From Alphaproteobacteria bacterium (lineage in GTDB: Bacteria; Pseudomonadota; Alphaproteobacteria; JACZXZ01): a stretch of 51,118 nucleotides of DNA. How positions within the stretch are numbered: position 1 is the stretch's first letter; every line of letters starts with the position of its first letter. Positions 8,229 through 17,843 of the stretch are shown here, in pieces. The notes under the pieces are model-generated. The model was given only the letters and a program-made list of their open reading frames with translations, did no database searches and was not told the DNA's origin. Location of the stretch: contig DASPOR010000006.1 in NCBI GenBank assembly GCA_035625915.1, forward strand, positions 1-51,118, given 5' to 3'. The position numbers were made by a program, and so were the translations under genes.

Positions 8229-8725
8229 GCGCTCTCGACATCGAGGCGGTGTCGCGGGCGCCACTGGGTCGGCCACGGTTCGCCGAAATCCACGAGGCGG
8301 CAGCGAATGCCGCCGGCGTCGAGCCGGATCACGCCGCCGCCCGCGAAGATGAGGCGGATCGTCGTCCGGCTCTCGGGGGCGAACGCGCCGGCATTGGCCC
8401 CGCCCGCCTCCCCCACCACGATCGCGAGGAGTTCGAGCGGTGTGTCGCGTTTACCCTGATCGATCCCCAGCACGCTTACCTTCGTTACACCCTCAAACGT
8501 GACGGCGCACGCAATCCGCTCGAAGACGGCCTCAGGTCCGAGTGCCGCCGCCTCGATGCACGGCTCGCAGCCTTCCCAGCGGAAGCGATTGGCGACGACG
8601 ATGAAGCGGTGATTAGCGCGGTCGAATTGCATATCGTGCAGCGGAACGAGCGCGTCCTGCAGGCAGCTCGAAATCACGGCCATATCCTCCGCGTCCTCGG
8701 CACGCAAGTGCAAGATTTCCGCCAT
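8225..8725 (-). CDS. DUF2948 family protein
   Basis: The 166-residue protein matches DUF2948, found mainly in Alphaproteobacteria: LHLRAEDAEDMAVISSCLQD, then FVVANRFRWEG-like text (RFIVVANRFRWEG), VLGIDQGKRDTPLELLAI, and a C-terminal IRLDAGGIRCRLVDFGEPWP. The function is unknown and the protein is probably cytosolic. It lies 56 bp after murA on the same strand, its usual place. Its TAG stop at 8225-8227 lies within the CTAA end of repeat element copy A, so the element sits flush against the end of the gene. Confidence 0.88.
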   Translation of the reverse strand: MAEILHLRAEDAEDMAVISSCLQDALVPLHDMQFDRANHRFIVVANRFRWEGCEPCIEAAALGPEAVFERIACAVTFEGVTKVSVLGIDQGKRDTPLELLAIVVGEAGGANAGAFAPESRTTIRLIFAGGGVIRLDAGGIRCRLVDFGEPWPTQWRPRHRLDVESA

Positions 8726-8781
8726 TCCCCTTTCCCCTTCGCTTGCCTATTTCCGGCCTCGACCCGTCGCCCGGGTGCCCG

Positions 8782-10065
8782 CTACTCCTTGAGCCGCTCG
8801 ATCGAAGCGCCGCAGGCGGCAAGTTTTTCCTCGAGGCGCTCATATCCGCGATCGAGATGATAGACGCGGTTCAGCACGGTCTCGCCTTCGGCAGCGAGGC
8901 CGGCGAGAACAAGCGAGACCGAGGCGCGCAGGTCGGTCGCCATCACGGGTGCTCCGGAAAGTCTGCCGACCCCGCGCACGATCGCGGAGGTGCCATGAAG
9001 ATTGATGTTGGCCCCCATGCGCATCAGCTCAGGCACATGCATGAAGCGATTCTCGAAAATCGTTTCGGTGATCATCGATGCCCCTTCGGCGGTCGACATG
9101 AGCGCCATGTATTGCGCCTGGAGGTCGGTCGGGAAACCGGGAAACGGCTCCGTCATCATATCGACGCCCTTGACCGCCCCGTTCGCGCGTCCGACCTTGA
9201 GGCCGTGATTTGTCTCGGTGAGTGCGACACCGGCGGCCTGCAGGGTCTCGGCCACGGCACCGATCATGGAGAGCCGCGCGCCCGCAAGCTCCAGCTCGCC
9301 ATCGGTGATCGCGGCCGCCATCGCGTAAGTGCCCGTCTCGATCCGGTCGGGAACGATCTCGTGATGGGCGCCGTGGAGTCGCGCACTTCCCTGCACGCGC
9401 AACGTTTCCGTGCCGATCCCGTCGATCTCCGCACCCATGGCGACGAGGCAACGGGCGAGATCGGCAATTTCAGGCTCGCGGGCTGCATTCTCGATGATCG
9501 TCTCGCCCTTCGCCAAGGTCGCGGCCATGAGCACGTTCTCCGTGGCCCCGACCGAAATCATCGGGAAGGTGACGTGCGCACCTTTGAGTCCGTGCGGCGC
9601 CTTGGCGTTGATGTAGCCCGAATCGAGCTCGATTTCAGCGCCCAGCTGCGTGAGCCCCTTGAGGTGGAGGTCGACCGGGCGCGTGCCAATCGCGCAGCCG
9701 CCAGGGAGCGACACGCGTGCCACGCCGCAGCGTGCGACGAGTGGCCCGAGGACAAGGACCGATGCGCGCATCTTGCGCACGAGATCGTAGGGCGCCGTTG
9801 TGTTCGTGATTCGCCGGGCACTGAGCGATAGCGCGCGGCCCGCGTGTCCGTTCGGCGCATGGCCGTTCATCTCGAGCTCAACGCCCAACTGACCCAAGAG
9901 GCTCGCAAGCATCGTGATGTCGACGAGATGAGGCAAGTTGGCGAGCGTCAGAGTATCGTCCGTCAACAGGCTCGCGGCAAGAAGCGGAAGTGCCGCGTTC
10001 TTGGCGCCACCGATGCGAATGGTGCCTTTGAGCTTGGCGCCGCCGCGAATGAGAATTCGGTCCAT
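8782..10065 (-). CDS. murA: UDP-N-acetylglucosamine 1-carboxyvinyltransferase
   Basis: MurA transfers enolpyruvate from PEP to UDP-GlcNAc, the first committed step of peptidoglycan synthesis. The 427-residue protein has the substrate-binding Lys22-Asn23 in GGAKNAALP, the active-site loop Cys124 in [10 protein letters not shown] (the fosfomycin target), and late motifs [11 protein letters not shown] and [12 protein letters not shown]. The length is normal for the family. ATG 10065 begins MDRILIRGG. mscL diverges from it across a 271-bp gap that probably holds promoters for both. DUF2948 follows. Confidence 0.97.
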   Translation of the reverse strand: MDRILIRGGAKLKGTIRIGGAKNAALPLLAASLLTDDTLTLANLPHLVDITMLASLLGQLGVELEMNGHAPNGHAGRALSLSARRITNTTAPYDLVRKMRASVLVLGPLVARCGVARVSLPGGCAIGTRPVDLHLKGLTQLGAEIELDSGYINAKAPHGLKGAHVTFPMISVGATENVLMAATLAKGETIIENAAREPEIADLARCLVAMGAEIDGIGTETLRVQGSARLHGAHHEIVPDRIETGTYAMAAAITDGELELAGARLSMIGAVAETLQAAGVALTETNHGLKVGRANGAVKGVDMMTEPFPGFPTDLQAQYMALMSTAEGASMITETIFENRFMHVPELMRMGANINLHGTSAIVRGVGRLSGAPVMATDLRASVSLVLAGLAAEGETVLNRVYHLDRGYERLEEKLAACGASIERLKE

Positions 10066-10336
10066 CGAATATCCTTTGCTCCGCCGCGCCGAAATACGAT
10101 TCGGCCGGGCGAAAACCCTCCCCCCTCAGTCGCCCGTTATAGCGGGCCGATCCGCACAAAAGCTAGGGGGTGGGTGAGGGAAACCGATCATGGTCACGCG
10201 CGGTAATCCGCCCTTCCCCCGTCCCTTAACTCAACTAGAATGGCAGTGCCAGGGGCGAGGCTAATCGCACGGTCCTCGCCGGCGAGGGCAATGCGCCGAA
10301 GCGGGCCGAGCTGGGGTTAGGACAAAGGAGGGGTAG

Positions 10337-10744
10337 ATGCTCAAGGAATTCAGGGAATTCGCGATGCGCGGCAATGTCATCGACCTTGCCATCGGCGTTG
10401 TCATCGGGGCCGCGTTCGGAAGGATCGTGAGCTCCCTCGTGGCCGACATCATCATGCCACCCATCGGGCTCATCCTTGGCAACCTGGATTTCGCAAATCT
10501 GTTCATCGACCTTTCCAGCAAGAGCTACCCGACCCTCGCCGCCGCGAAGGCCGCGGGAGCGCCAACGCTCAACTACGGCGTCTTTATCAACAATATCATC
10601 GATTTCGTGATCGTCGCCTTCGCGATATTCATCGTCATCCGGGAAATCAACCGCCTGTTCCCGAAAAAGGCCGAGGCACCTGCGGTGCCGCCCGACGTCG
10701 AGCTTCTGACCGAAATTCGCGACATCCTGAAGACGCGCTCATAA
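10337..10744 (+). CDS. mscL: Large-conductance mechanosensitive channel MscL
   Basis: The 135-residue protein is a complete Msc[41 protein letters not shown], a periplasmic loop, then the second helix [20 protein letters not shown] and a C-terminal helix ending [13 protein letters not shown]. It forms a homopentameric inner-membrane channel that opens under membrane tension during hypo-osmotic shock. AAAGGAGGGG upstream of ATG 10337 is a strong ribosome-binding site. It is divergent from murA, and the lipocalin-like gene follows 50 bp later. Confidence 0.96.
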   Translation: MLKEFREFAMRGNVIDLAIGVVIGAAFGRIVSSLVADIIMPPIGLILGNLDFANLFIDLSSKSYPTLAAAKAAGAPTLNYGVFINNIIDFVIVAFAIFIVIREINRLFPKKAEAPAVPPDVELLTEIRDILKTRS

Positions 10745-10794
10745 CACATGGCGGAAGACGGGGTGGCGATGAGGCTTTGGAGAAGGAGTGGCGC

Positions 10795-11217
10795 ATGCCC
10801 CCCGCTTCTCGCCTCGTAGGCACGTGGCGACTTTTGAGCTACACCGAAGTGCAGCCCGACGGCGGCCGTGTAGACATTCTCGGGCCCGATCCACGAGGCT
10901 ATCTATGCTACCTGGCCGACGGGCGCATGATGGTGATGGTCGGTGCCGCGGCGCGTCCACGGTTGAAGGGTGCGTGGGATGCGATCCCCGCCACCGACAA
11001 GGCAGCCAATTACGACAAGATTATTGCCTATGCAGGCCGCTATACGGACTTGGGCGATCGGGTGCGGCACCATGTCGAGGTGTGCTGGATCCCGAACTGG
11101 GAGGGAAAGGACCTTGAGCGTCTTGTGATCCCAGCGGGCGACGGACGCATGATCTTGCGCACGCCTGCAAATGAACGCCGACCGTCGCAAGACCTTCTTT
11201 GGGCGAAGCTCGAGTAA
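10795..11217 (+). CDS. Lipocalin-like domain protein
   Basis: The protein (about 140 residues) resembles the lipocalin-like family: RLVGTWRLLSYTEVQPDGG, GYLCYLADGRMMVMVG, and YAGRYTDLGDRVRHHVEVCW. These are small beta-barrel proteins presumed to bind a hydrophobic ligand; the ligand here is unknown. There is no signal peptide, so it is probably cytosolic. ATG 10795 is preferred because GGAGAAGGAG lies just upstream; an in-frame ATG lies 18 bases earlier. It may be co-transcribed with mscL. Confidence 0.8.
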   Translation: MPPASRLVGTWRLLSYTEVQPDGGRVDILGPDPRGYLCYLADGRMMVMVGAAARPRLKGAWDAIPATDKAANYDKIIAYAGRYTDLGDRVRHHVEVCWIPNWEGKDLERLVIPAGDGRMILRTPANERRPSQDLLWAKLE

Positions 11218-11276
11218 ACCCGAACGGCCACTCGTGACGGCTGCATCCGAACAGACGGTTTCCTCTGACGCCGTGG

Positions 11277-11492
11277 TCAGTCCACGCCGTCCCGCTTCGG
11301 CGGTCGGCCGGCAGCCGAGGGAGGCGTTTCCACGTCGGACCGACCGGCGAGATCGGTCCTGCGTCGGCGAAGATTTTCGCGCAGGGCCGCCGCCAACCGC
11401 GCTTTGCGTAGACGCGCGGACGCTTCGCCCTCGGGCGTGAGGGCCGGTCGCCCCGTGCTGCGATCCTTGCCCTTTTGCGTGTTCCTGGTCAC
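11277..11492 (-). CDS. Small basic hypothetical protein
   Basis: A minus-strand frame encodes a short, very basic protein with the helical segment RLRKARLAAALRENLRRRR, preceded by STGRPALTPEGEASA. Short alphaproteobacterial proteins with a similar LAAALRENLRRRK tail are familiar to me but have no assigned function. I chose GTG 11492 because GAGG lies nine bases upstream; the frame is open to 11591. It is convergent with the lipocalin-like gene and has no operon partner. It may be a non-coding frame. Confidence 0.45.
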   Translation of the reverse strand: MTRNTQKGKDRSTGRPALTPEGEASARLRKARLAAALRENLRRRRTDLAGRSDVETPPSAAGRPPKRDGVD

Positions 11493-11774
11493 GAACCGCA
11501 TCCTCGCGACAAGCCCAGAGATCGTCAAGCCGTCGGTGAGCACCGTCATCGGTTGAGTCACATTAATTGGAAAAAATCTCGTTTCGCGCAAGAATGCCGT
11601 GACGCTCCGGACGCTCCCGAGAAGGTGCGCCTCGGCGGGGCATATTCAAGTCGTTCCAGTTCTGGCAGGGGAACCGGTCCGCCCGTGGCCGGGCTCTCGC
11701 CGTCGCAAGGTGCAAGGGGTTGCGGTGTGCGTAAGCACAAGTCCCTCCGACCGGCAATCGCGATAAGGGGGGTG

Positions 11775-12221
11775 GTGGCGCGATTGCCTATCCGGTTAAT
11801 GCCGATAGCACTTCTGCTGTTGGCGGCATGCGACACGCCGCCACCGGCGAACGACGTGGCGCCGACAGGGTCGTGGCGTCTTGTCGAGTTGCTCTCTGCA
11901 AGCCCCAGCATCGGCAGTGCGCGGCCCGACGATCCCGCGAAATATGAAATGACGCTCGCGAATGACGGAAGCGTTTCACTGCGGCTCGACTGCAATCGCG
12001 CGAACGGTCGATGGGTGTGGTCGGCAACGGGCCCGGCGGAAGGCGAAATCGTGTTTACGACGCTGGCCATGACGCGTGCGGCATGTCCACCGGGATCGCT
12101 CGATACCCGTATCGCCCACGAACTCGACTCCGTTCGCAGGTACGAGATCAAAGGCAACCAACTGACCCTTCCGGTGATGACGGACGGCGGCAGTCAGGTT
12201 TGGTCGCGCGTCGCGCAATAG
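11775..12221 (+). CDS. META-domain (HslJ-like) lipoprotein
   Basis: A signal segment LPIRLMPIALLLLAAC ends in a lipobox, so the mature protein would start at a lipidated Cys. The rest fits a META/HslJ-type domain: GSWRLVELLS, YEMTLANDGSVSLRLDCNRA, FTTLAMTRAACPPGSLD and LTLPVMTDGG. Such proteins are outer-membrane or periplasmic, and some are linked to stress resistance. The start is uncertain: GTG 11775 follows an AAGGGGG run closely, and ATG 11799 would leave a very short signal. The gene stands alone and is convergent with the SDR gene. Confidence 0.75.
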   Translation: MARLPIRLMPIALLLLAACDTPPPANDVAPTGSWRLVELLSASPSIGSARPDDPAKYEMTLANDGSVSLRLDCNRANGRWVWSATGPAEGEIVFTTLAMTRAACPPGSLDTRIAHELDSVRRYEIKGNQLTLPVMTDGGSQVWSRVAQ

Positions 12222-12249
12222 CCTTGGATCCAGTACGGACCTCGGCTAT

Positions 12250-13092
12250 TCAGCTCGCCACCTTGTGAAGCTCGGCGCGCAAAGCCTTCAGTCCCTCCTG
12301 CTGGACCGTCCAGTTGCGCCCGCCGAGGACCCCGCCATCGACGACGAGGTCGTGGCCGTTGATGAATGAGGAGTCATCGCTCGCGAGGAAAAGTGCGGCA
12401 TTTGCGATGTCGTCCGGCACGCCAGCACGCGGGATCGGCTGCATCTTGGCGAGGCGTCCCTCTATGACGCTTATGTTGCGCTCGGCCGCTTCCACGGAGA
12501 GGCCCAGCGCCTTGCCCAGAATGCCCGTGGCGATGCCGCCCGGCGAAATGCTGTTGACGCGGACGTTGCTCTCGCCGAGTTCCATCGCGACGCAGCGCGT
12601 CAGGTGGATCACCGCCGCCTTGGCCGCCCCATAGACGAGCGAGGATGAATAGCCCGCCTGAATACCGGCGATGCTGCCGTTGTTAATGATGCTGCCGGCG
12701 CGCTGACGGCGCATGATCGGCGCCACGTGCTTCATGCCGAGCATCACGCTCCGAACCAGGAGTGCGAACGCCGCATCGAACCCGTCGGTCGGAATGTCTT
12801 CGACGCTTCCGGTCGGCGCGGGCCCACCCGCATTGTTGAAGAGACAATCGACCCGGCCGAACGCCGTGACCGCGCGGCCGATGAGGGTCTTGAACTGATC
12901 TTCCTTGGTGACGTCGGTCTGCTGGAAAATGCAGGCAGCACCCAAGCGCTTCGCGATTGCGTCGCCTTCGGCGCGACGACGACCCGCGATCGCCACCCGC
13001 GCACCCTCCGCCACGAATAGCTCCGCCGTCCTGAGACCGATGCCGCTGGTAGCGCCAGTGACGATCGCAACCTTGCCGTCAAGCTTGCCCAT
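12250..13092 (-). CDS. SDR family oxidoreductase
   Basis: A classical short-chain dehydrogenase of about 280 residues. The cofactor motif TGATSGIG is at residues 12-19, NNAG at 86-89, and the catalytic triad is Ser140, Tyr154 and Lys158 (YGAAK). The C-terminus carries the family ending FINGHDLVVDGG. The basic GRRR after strand 2 suggests NADP, but this is weak evidence. ATG 13092 has GGAGG just upstream. It is the last gene of a minus-strand set with a crotonase and an acyl-CoA ligase, so its substrate may be a hydroxyacyl compound; the exact substrate is unknown. Confidence 0.85.
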   Translation of the reverse strand: MGKLDGKVAIVTGATSGIGLRTAELFVAEGARVAIAGRRRAEGDAIAKRLGAACIFQQTDVTKEDQFKTLIGRAVTAFGRVDCLFNNAGGPAPTGSVEDIPTDGFDAAFALLVRSVMLGMKHVAPIMRRQRAGSIINNGSIAGIQAGYSSSLVYGAAKAAVIHLTRCVAMELGESNVRVNSISPGGIATGILGKALGLSVEAAERNISVIEGRLAKMQPIPRAGVPDDIANAALFLASDDSSFINGHDLVVDGGVLGGRNWTVQQEGLKALRAELHKVAS

Positions 13093-13162
13093 GAATTTTA
13101 CCTCCGAATATCCGACTCCCAATCCGCGATGCCGTTACTGTGGCGCCGACCGATTATACCGC

Positions 13163-13966
13163 TCAATCGCCCGTGAACCGCGGCTCCCGCTTTTCGAAAA
13201 ATGCGTTGGTACCTTCGAGATTGTCCTTGGTCATCGCGGTCTGCACCAGGCACTCGGTCTCGAAGGCGAGGATCGCTTCGAGCGAGGATTCGAGCCCGCG
13301 ATCGATCATGGTCTTGTGGAGCTGCACGGCCACGGGGGCGCGGCTCGCGATCCGGCGAGCGAGAGCATCGGCCTCCGCACGCTCCTTGCCGTCGGGAACG
13401 ACGCGATTGACGAGGCCGAGGCGATGCGCCTCGACGGCGTCGATGAACTCGCCGGTATAGGCAAGCTCCCGCGCCTTGGCGAGGCCGACTTTGCGCGGTG
13501 CGAAGAAGCATCCGCCGTTGGTGATGGTGACGCCGATATTCACCTCGGGGAAGCCAAATTTCGCACTCCGCGCGGCGACGATCAGATCGCAGGCGAACGT
13601 CACCTCGCACCCCGCGCCGACGGCGTAACCTTGGACCGCCGCGATCACGGGGAATGGCGCTTGGCGCATATGGCGCGTGGTGTTCTGGAGCGCCTTCTGC
13701 CATTCCCGAAGTTGTGCAGGGGAAAGCCTTCCGCTGCCGATAAGTTCGTTATGCTCGCGAATTTCTGCCACGTCGTGTCCGGCGAGGAAGGCGCGGCCCT
13801 CGCCCGCAAGGACAAGGCAGCGCACATCGCGTTCCGCCGAGAGTGCGATCAGGTGACGGTCCATAAGTTGCCAGGTCTCGATCGTCATCGCGTTCAGCCG
13901 CTCCGGGCGGTTGAACACGAGCCAAGCGACGTGGCCGTCGCGCCTGACGATGATGCGGTCGTCCAT
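13163..13966 (-). CDS. Enoyl-CoA hydratase/isomerase (crotonase) family protein
   Basis: The 267-residue protein has crotonase-fold motifs: NRPERLNAM, AFLAGHD (oxyanion region), and GYAVGAGCEVTFACD. Glu121 and Glu141 (FPEVNIG) are placed like the two catalytic glutamates of hydratases, so hydration of an enoyl-CoA is plausible. The adjacent acyl-CoA ligase (95 bp upstream) and SDR suggest a short acid-degradation pathway. ATG 13966 is chosen because GGAGG lies just before it. The substrate cannot be set from sequence alone. Confidence 0.87.
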   Translation of the reverse strand: MDDRIIVRRDGHVAWLVFNRPERLNAMTIETWQLMDRHLIALSAERDVRCLVLAGEGRAFLAGHDVAEIREHNELIGSGRLSPAQLREWQKALQNTTRHMRQAPFPVIAAVQGYAVGAGCEVTFACDLIVAARSAKFGFPEVNIGVTITNGGCFFAPRKVGLAKARELAYTGEFIDAVEAHRLGLVNRVVPDGKERAEADALARRIASRAPVAVQLHKTMIDRGLESSLEAILAFETECLVQTAMTKDNLEGTNAFFEKREPRFTGD

Positions 13967-14061
13967 GATTTCCTCCATCCCTTTCTCGATAGCGTCATGA
14001 GCTTCATGGCCCTGGCGCCGAAGGGCCGTGCCGGCCGGGCTCCGTGAATGCCAAATCGCAA

Positions 14062-15687
14062 TCAGCGCTTGAGCACGATCCCCGCGGCGACACGGTCCCA
14101 GGTCGCCGGTGTCACGCCGCGCGCGCGCAAACCGTACTTCTGGATCTTGCCGGTCGGGGTCTTCGGCAGCTCGAGTGCCAATTCGATATAGCGCGGCACC
14201 ATGAAATAAGCCATGCGCGGCGCCAGAAAATCGATCAGCGCCTCGGGCGTCATCCGATGCCCGGGCTTCGGGACGACGACCGCCATCACCTCCTGCTCGG
14301 TCTCATCGGAGGAGACGGGAATCACCGCGCACTCGAGCACGTCCGGATGTGCGTTGATCTCCTGCTCGACCTCCATCGAGGAAATGTTCTCGCCACGCCG
14401 GCGGATCGCGTCCTTGGTGCGATCGACGAAATAGAAATTACCGGCTTCGTCCCGCATCAGCATATCGCCCGTGTGAAGCCAGAGATTGCGCCAGGCTTCC
14501 GCCGTCCAGTCTGGCCGGTTCCAATAGCCGGCCATGACGATCCACGGCAGCTTGGGGCGGACCACGGCCTCGCCGGGAACGCCCGCGGCCGTTTCATTGT
14601 CATGCTCATCGACGATACGCACTTCGTAAAGCCGCTCGTCCACGCGACCGCAGGTCTTGTTGTTTGGCAATGTGAAACCCGACCGGGTCGGGCAGTTCAT
14701 TTCCGTGCCTCCCCACGTGGTCGAGACGCGGCAGCCGAAGCGCGCCTTGAATGCCTCGACCTCGGGGATGAGCGGCACCACGAGCACGCGCTCGAGCGGA
14801 TTCGCTGCATCGTCGGTACCGGGCGCCTGCCGGTAAAGGAGGTTGGCCATCGCACCCAATAGAAAGGAACAGGTGGCGCGATGACGCCGGACCGTGGACC
14901 AGAAACGCGAGACGCTGAAGGCGTCGGGGAGTACGGCCGTGGCCCCCGCGATTGCCGCCGCATAGATCACCGCCCACTGGCCGGCGATGTGGAAAAGGGG
15001 CAACGGCGCGTAATAGACGTCGCGAGGCTCGATCTCGAGCATATCGATGACGCCGCGCGCATATTCGTAGGCGTGCCCGTGGGTGACGATGACACCCTTC
15101 GATGGCCCGGTCGTGCCGGAAGTGTACATTATTGCCGCGTGGTCCCAGGGCGAAAGCGGAGCCGCGTCGTAGCGATCGTTCGTGTCGAGGATGTCGGAAA
15201 ACGGCGCCATCCGCGCATGCGCAAGCGGTGGTGCAGCATCGGCGCCGCTTGAAGCGCTGCGTGCGACGATCGTCGTGATTGCGCTAAGCTCGGGGGCAAT
15301 TTCTGCAAAACGGGAGAGGTAAGTCTCCTCGGCGATCACGATCCGCGCCAGCGAATCCTTCATGACCCGCGCGAGGAGTTGGCCCTTGTAGCCGCAATTT
15401 ATCGAGACCTCGATCGCCCCGAGTTTGCCGAGCGCGCACCAGAGTGCGATGAAATCGATCGAATTGTCGAGCATCAGGAGCACGGTGTCGCCCCGCCCGA
15501 CGCCCAGCCGGGCGAGGCCATTGGCAAGTCGGTTCGCCAGCCGGTCGACCTCTCGGTAGCTGAATGCCCTCTCCTCGCCAACGACCCACGGCTTGTCCGC
15601 GCTGTCGGACAATCGCCGGGCCAGGACGTGGTAGAGCGTCGTCTCCGCCGTGCCGACATCGGGAATGGCGATGGCACGCTCGTTCAT
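14062..15687 (-). CDS. AMP-binding acyl-CoA ligase (CaiC-like)
   Basis: The 541-residue protein is an ANL-superfamily ligase that activates a carboxylic acid with ATP and CoA. The phosphate loop YTSGTTGPSKG starts at residue 188, WGGTEMN is the A5-type motif, LHTGDM and DRTKDAIRRRGENIS are the hinge region, and Lys514 in PTGKIQ is the catalytic lysine. Overall it resembles crotonobetaine/carnitine-CoA ligases and related uncharacterised ligases. No carnitine dehydratase is nearby, so the substrate is open. The start ATG 15687 is divergent from the glutathione transferase gene across 186 bp. Confidence 0.9.
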   Translation of the reverse strand: MNERAIAIPDVGTAETTLYHVLARRLSDSADKPWVVGEERAFSYREVDRLANRLANGLARLGVGRGDTVLLMLDNSIDFIALWCALGKLGAIEVSINCGYKGQLLARVMKDSLARIVIAEETYLSRFAEIAPELSAITTIVARSASSGADAAPPLAHARMAPFSDILDTNDRYDAAPLSPWDHAAIMYTSGTTGPSKGVIVTHGHAYEYARGVIDMLEIEPRDVYYAPLPLFHIAGQWAVIYAAAIAGATAVLPDAFSVSRFWSTVRRHRATCSFLLGAMANLLYRQAPGTDDAANPLERVLVVPLIPEVEAFKARFGCRVSTTWGGTEMNCPTRSGFTLPNNKTCGRVDERLYEVRIVDEHDNETAAGVPGEAVVRPKLPWIVMAGYWNRPDWTAEAWRNLWLHTGDMLMRDEAGNFYFVDRTKDAIRRRGENISSMEVEQEINAHPDVLECAVIPVSSDETEQEVMAVVVPKPGHRMTPEALIDFLAPRMAYFMVPRYIELALELPKTPTGKIQKYGLRARGVTPATWDRVAAGIVLKR

Positions 15688-15873
15688 GGCGGCGGGCTCC
15701 AGCCTCTACCGAGCAGCGTCAGGGCTGCTCTCCCTGACGCGTGGCAACCAATGCCCTTACAGGTTTGACCGTAAGCCGCCCTTTGCCAAGAGGGCAACAG
15801 AATCGTGAACGTGCTATTTTCGCCAAGCGGATTGGTTCCAACACCTGCTTTGCTCTTCGCTGGAGAGTGCCGG

Positions 15874-16566
15874 ATGATCACGCTCTATTCCTATCCTGAG
15901 CTGTTTGGGGTCGCGGACAACAATCCCTACGGCCTGAAGATTTTCGCGTTTCTGAAACTCTGCAAGCTCGCCTTTCGCCACGAACATATCCTGGATCCGA
16001 AGTCGGCGCCGCGCGGCCAGCTGCCCTACATCGTCGACGAGGACGACGCGGTCGGCGACAGCGACACGATCATCGCGCATCTGATCGCGAAGTACGGCTT
16101 GACGATAGACGCCCGCTTGACACCGTCGCAACGGGACGCCGATCTCCTGATAAGAAGGACGCTCGACGACCTCTATTGGGTGATGTCGTATTCGCGCTGG
16201 CGCGATCCGCGGTTCTGGCCGCTGTTCAGGGATGCGTTGCTCGGCACCCATTCCGAAATCACGATCGAGGCATTGGAGCGTGCACAGAAATACAACTTCG
16301 AGAGGTACCATTATCAAGGGATCGGGCGTTACGAGCCCAATGAGGCCTATGCGAGAGGTCTTGCCGACTTGCATGTACTGGCAAGTTTGATTGGCGCTGG
16401 CGGCTATCTTTACGGATCTGAGCCGAGCAGCGGCGATGCCGGATTATACGGCTTCATCGCCAACATACATTTCTACGACATCGACACACCGCTCAAGGAA
16501 TTCGTCACAGCGCATCCAAACCTCGTGCGGCATTGCGAAGCGGTACATGGTTTGGTGACCCGCTGA
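15874..16566 (+). CDS. Glutathione S-transferase family protein
   Basis: The 230-residue protein has a thioredoxin-like N-terminal domain (ITLYSYPELFGVADNNPYGL, then the cis-Pro segment GQLPYIVDEDDAVGDSDTII) and an all-helical C-terminal domain. It resembles the metaxin/Faxc-like branch of GSTs rather than classical detoxifying enzymes. The Asp-Ser pair after the cis-Pro region is where glutathione is bound in GSTs. ATG 15874 has GGAGAG nine bases upstream; the frame is open 69 bases further but without support. It is monocistronic. Confidence 0.82.
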   Translation: MITLYSYPELFGVADNNPYGLKIFAFLKLCKLAFRHEHILDPKSAPRGQLPYIVDEDDAVGDSDTIIAHLIAKYGLTIDARLTPSQRDADLLIRRTLDDLYWVMSYSRWRDPRFWPLFRDALLGTHSEITIEALERAQKYNFERYHYQGIGRYEPNEAYARGLADLHVLASLIGAGGYLYGSEPSSGDAGLYGFIANIHFYDIDTPLKEFVTAHPNLVRHCEAVHGLVTR

Positions 16567-16895
16567 CCCCCGCCTCCTTCGGGGTCCTCGTGGCGACGTT
16601 TGCGAATTTGCGGCGCACCTTCATCAAACCATTGGGGATGTCCGTCCTTCATTTCTTATCGGGCGAAAAACGGCCCCTGGGAGATAATCGCTAAGGCAGT
16701 CCACCGGCAGGTCACGGAGGTGCCGCGGCCATGCCACCCCGCCCTCAACTCGTGGAACAGCCGACTTGCGCGCCCTAACATCGAGGAATAAGACGCTTTG
16801 AAGCCTTCCCTACCGCCGACCCGGTAACCATATGAATAAAGTGAGCTCGGTCCCATTGAAGGACCGACGGGAAAAATGCATCAACGGAGGCGTCA
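16567..16895. other. Intergenic stretch with no convincing gene
   Basis: About 330 bp between the glutathione transferase gene and the next ORF. Short frames exist on both strands, but none has a ribosome-binding site and a recognisable protein. It probably contains the promoter of the gene at 16896. I see no strong terminator or repeat. Confidence 0.6.
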
Positions 16896-17663
16896 ATGGC
16901 CGTCAATCTACAGCTTGAGCGGCTCTACGAGCGCATCGAACTCGGGCGTGGGGCAGGCAGTATCAGGGGCGGAACTCTTTGCATAATGTCGTTTGTCGCC
17001 TACTTGGCCGGAGAGCGCCATACCGACCGCCCGAGAACGGCGTCGCCTCTTGTCCGGACATTCGCCATCCAGTTGAACGACGGCGCGGTTGACGCCTGGC
17101 GGCAGGAACTGAAGCCATTTGCGCCGAAAATCATCGGAACGAACGACGGCCGCGAGCAGGAACGCGCCGACATCTTGTTCAAAGCGGTCATCCAGGAAAT
17201 CCTGCCGAGGGCCCAGGCTGAATTCGGCCCTGAGGGCCGGGCGAACTGCTGGAGCCACACCCTCGAATTTACCGCCCCCTACGGTCCAGGCGCGCTCGTG
17301 GACCCGCGCGAGGCGCACGCCATCCTGGCGGCAAATATCAGGCAAGCGCATACCAAGATGTCCTATCTGACCATGGCGACATTGGTGGGAAATATTCTTC
17401 CAATCCTGTCGCGATGCAGCCAGAGCCGGACGTCAAAACGGTGGTTTTGGCTGAAGGGCCTCGAGATCCTGGATCGGATGTGCGACGTGGGCGCTGAGGA
17501 TCGGGTCGCCGCGGTCTCCTCCGTGCGCATCGAGCAGCTAGAGGAGCATCTCGACAGACGCCTTAAAGCCAAGGCGGAAGCCCACGTTCACGTTGAGGAC
17601 GGCTCGAAGGCGAAGGGCGCTATCTCGCGGTTGTACAAGGCGGTCCTGCACTACGTCGCCTGA
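16896..17663 (+). CDS. Conserved hypothetical protein
   Basis: I do not recognise a named domain in this 255-residue protein. The N-terminal part CIMSFVAYLAGERHTDRP, then TFAIQLNDG and LKPFAPKIIGTNDGREQERA, looks like a family seen in soil bacteria without assigned function. The middle is charged. The C-terminal portion (VRIEQLEEHLDRRLKAKAEA) is likely helical. There is no signal peptide. GGAGG lies six bases before ATG 16896, which makes the start convincing. The gene stands alone, followed by a small ORF 180 bp later. Confidence 0.75.
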   Translation: MAVNLQLERLYERIELGRGAGSIRGGTLCIMSFVAYLAGERHTDRPRTASPLVRTFAIQLNDGAVDAWRQELKPFAPKIIGTNDGREQERADILFKAVIQEILPRAQAEFGPEGRANCWSHTLEFTAPYGPGALVDPREAHAILAANIRQAHTKMSYLTMATLVGNILPILSRCSQSRTSKRWFWLKGLEILDRMCDVGAEDRVAAVSSVRIEQLEEHLDRRLKAKAEAHVHVEDGSKAKGAISRLYKAVLHYVA

Positions 17664-17843
17664 ACCACACCGACGTCCCGGGCGCAGCCCCAGGCTATCG
17701 AAGGGCGCAATGCGCGGTACCTTTCACGCTTTTCGGCGCGGGAGGTCAGGCGAGCGATGCACGCTTCAATTCGGCGGGTTTCCCGCGCCACGACGTTCAC
17801 CGAGTTAGCGCGGGATCGTATAGACCACCCCCTTGGAGGCTCT

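Noticed and set aside
10903..11246. Minus-strand frames opposite the lipocalin-like gene
   Set aside because: They are shadows; the plus-strand protein has family motifs and a strong ribosome-binding site.
16600..16856. Short frames on both strands after the glutathione transferase gene
   Set aside because: No ribosome-binding site, no recognisable protein, odd composition.
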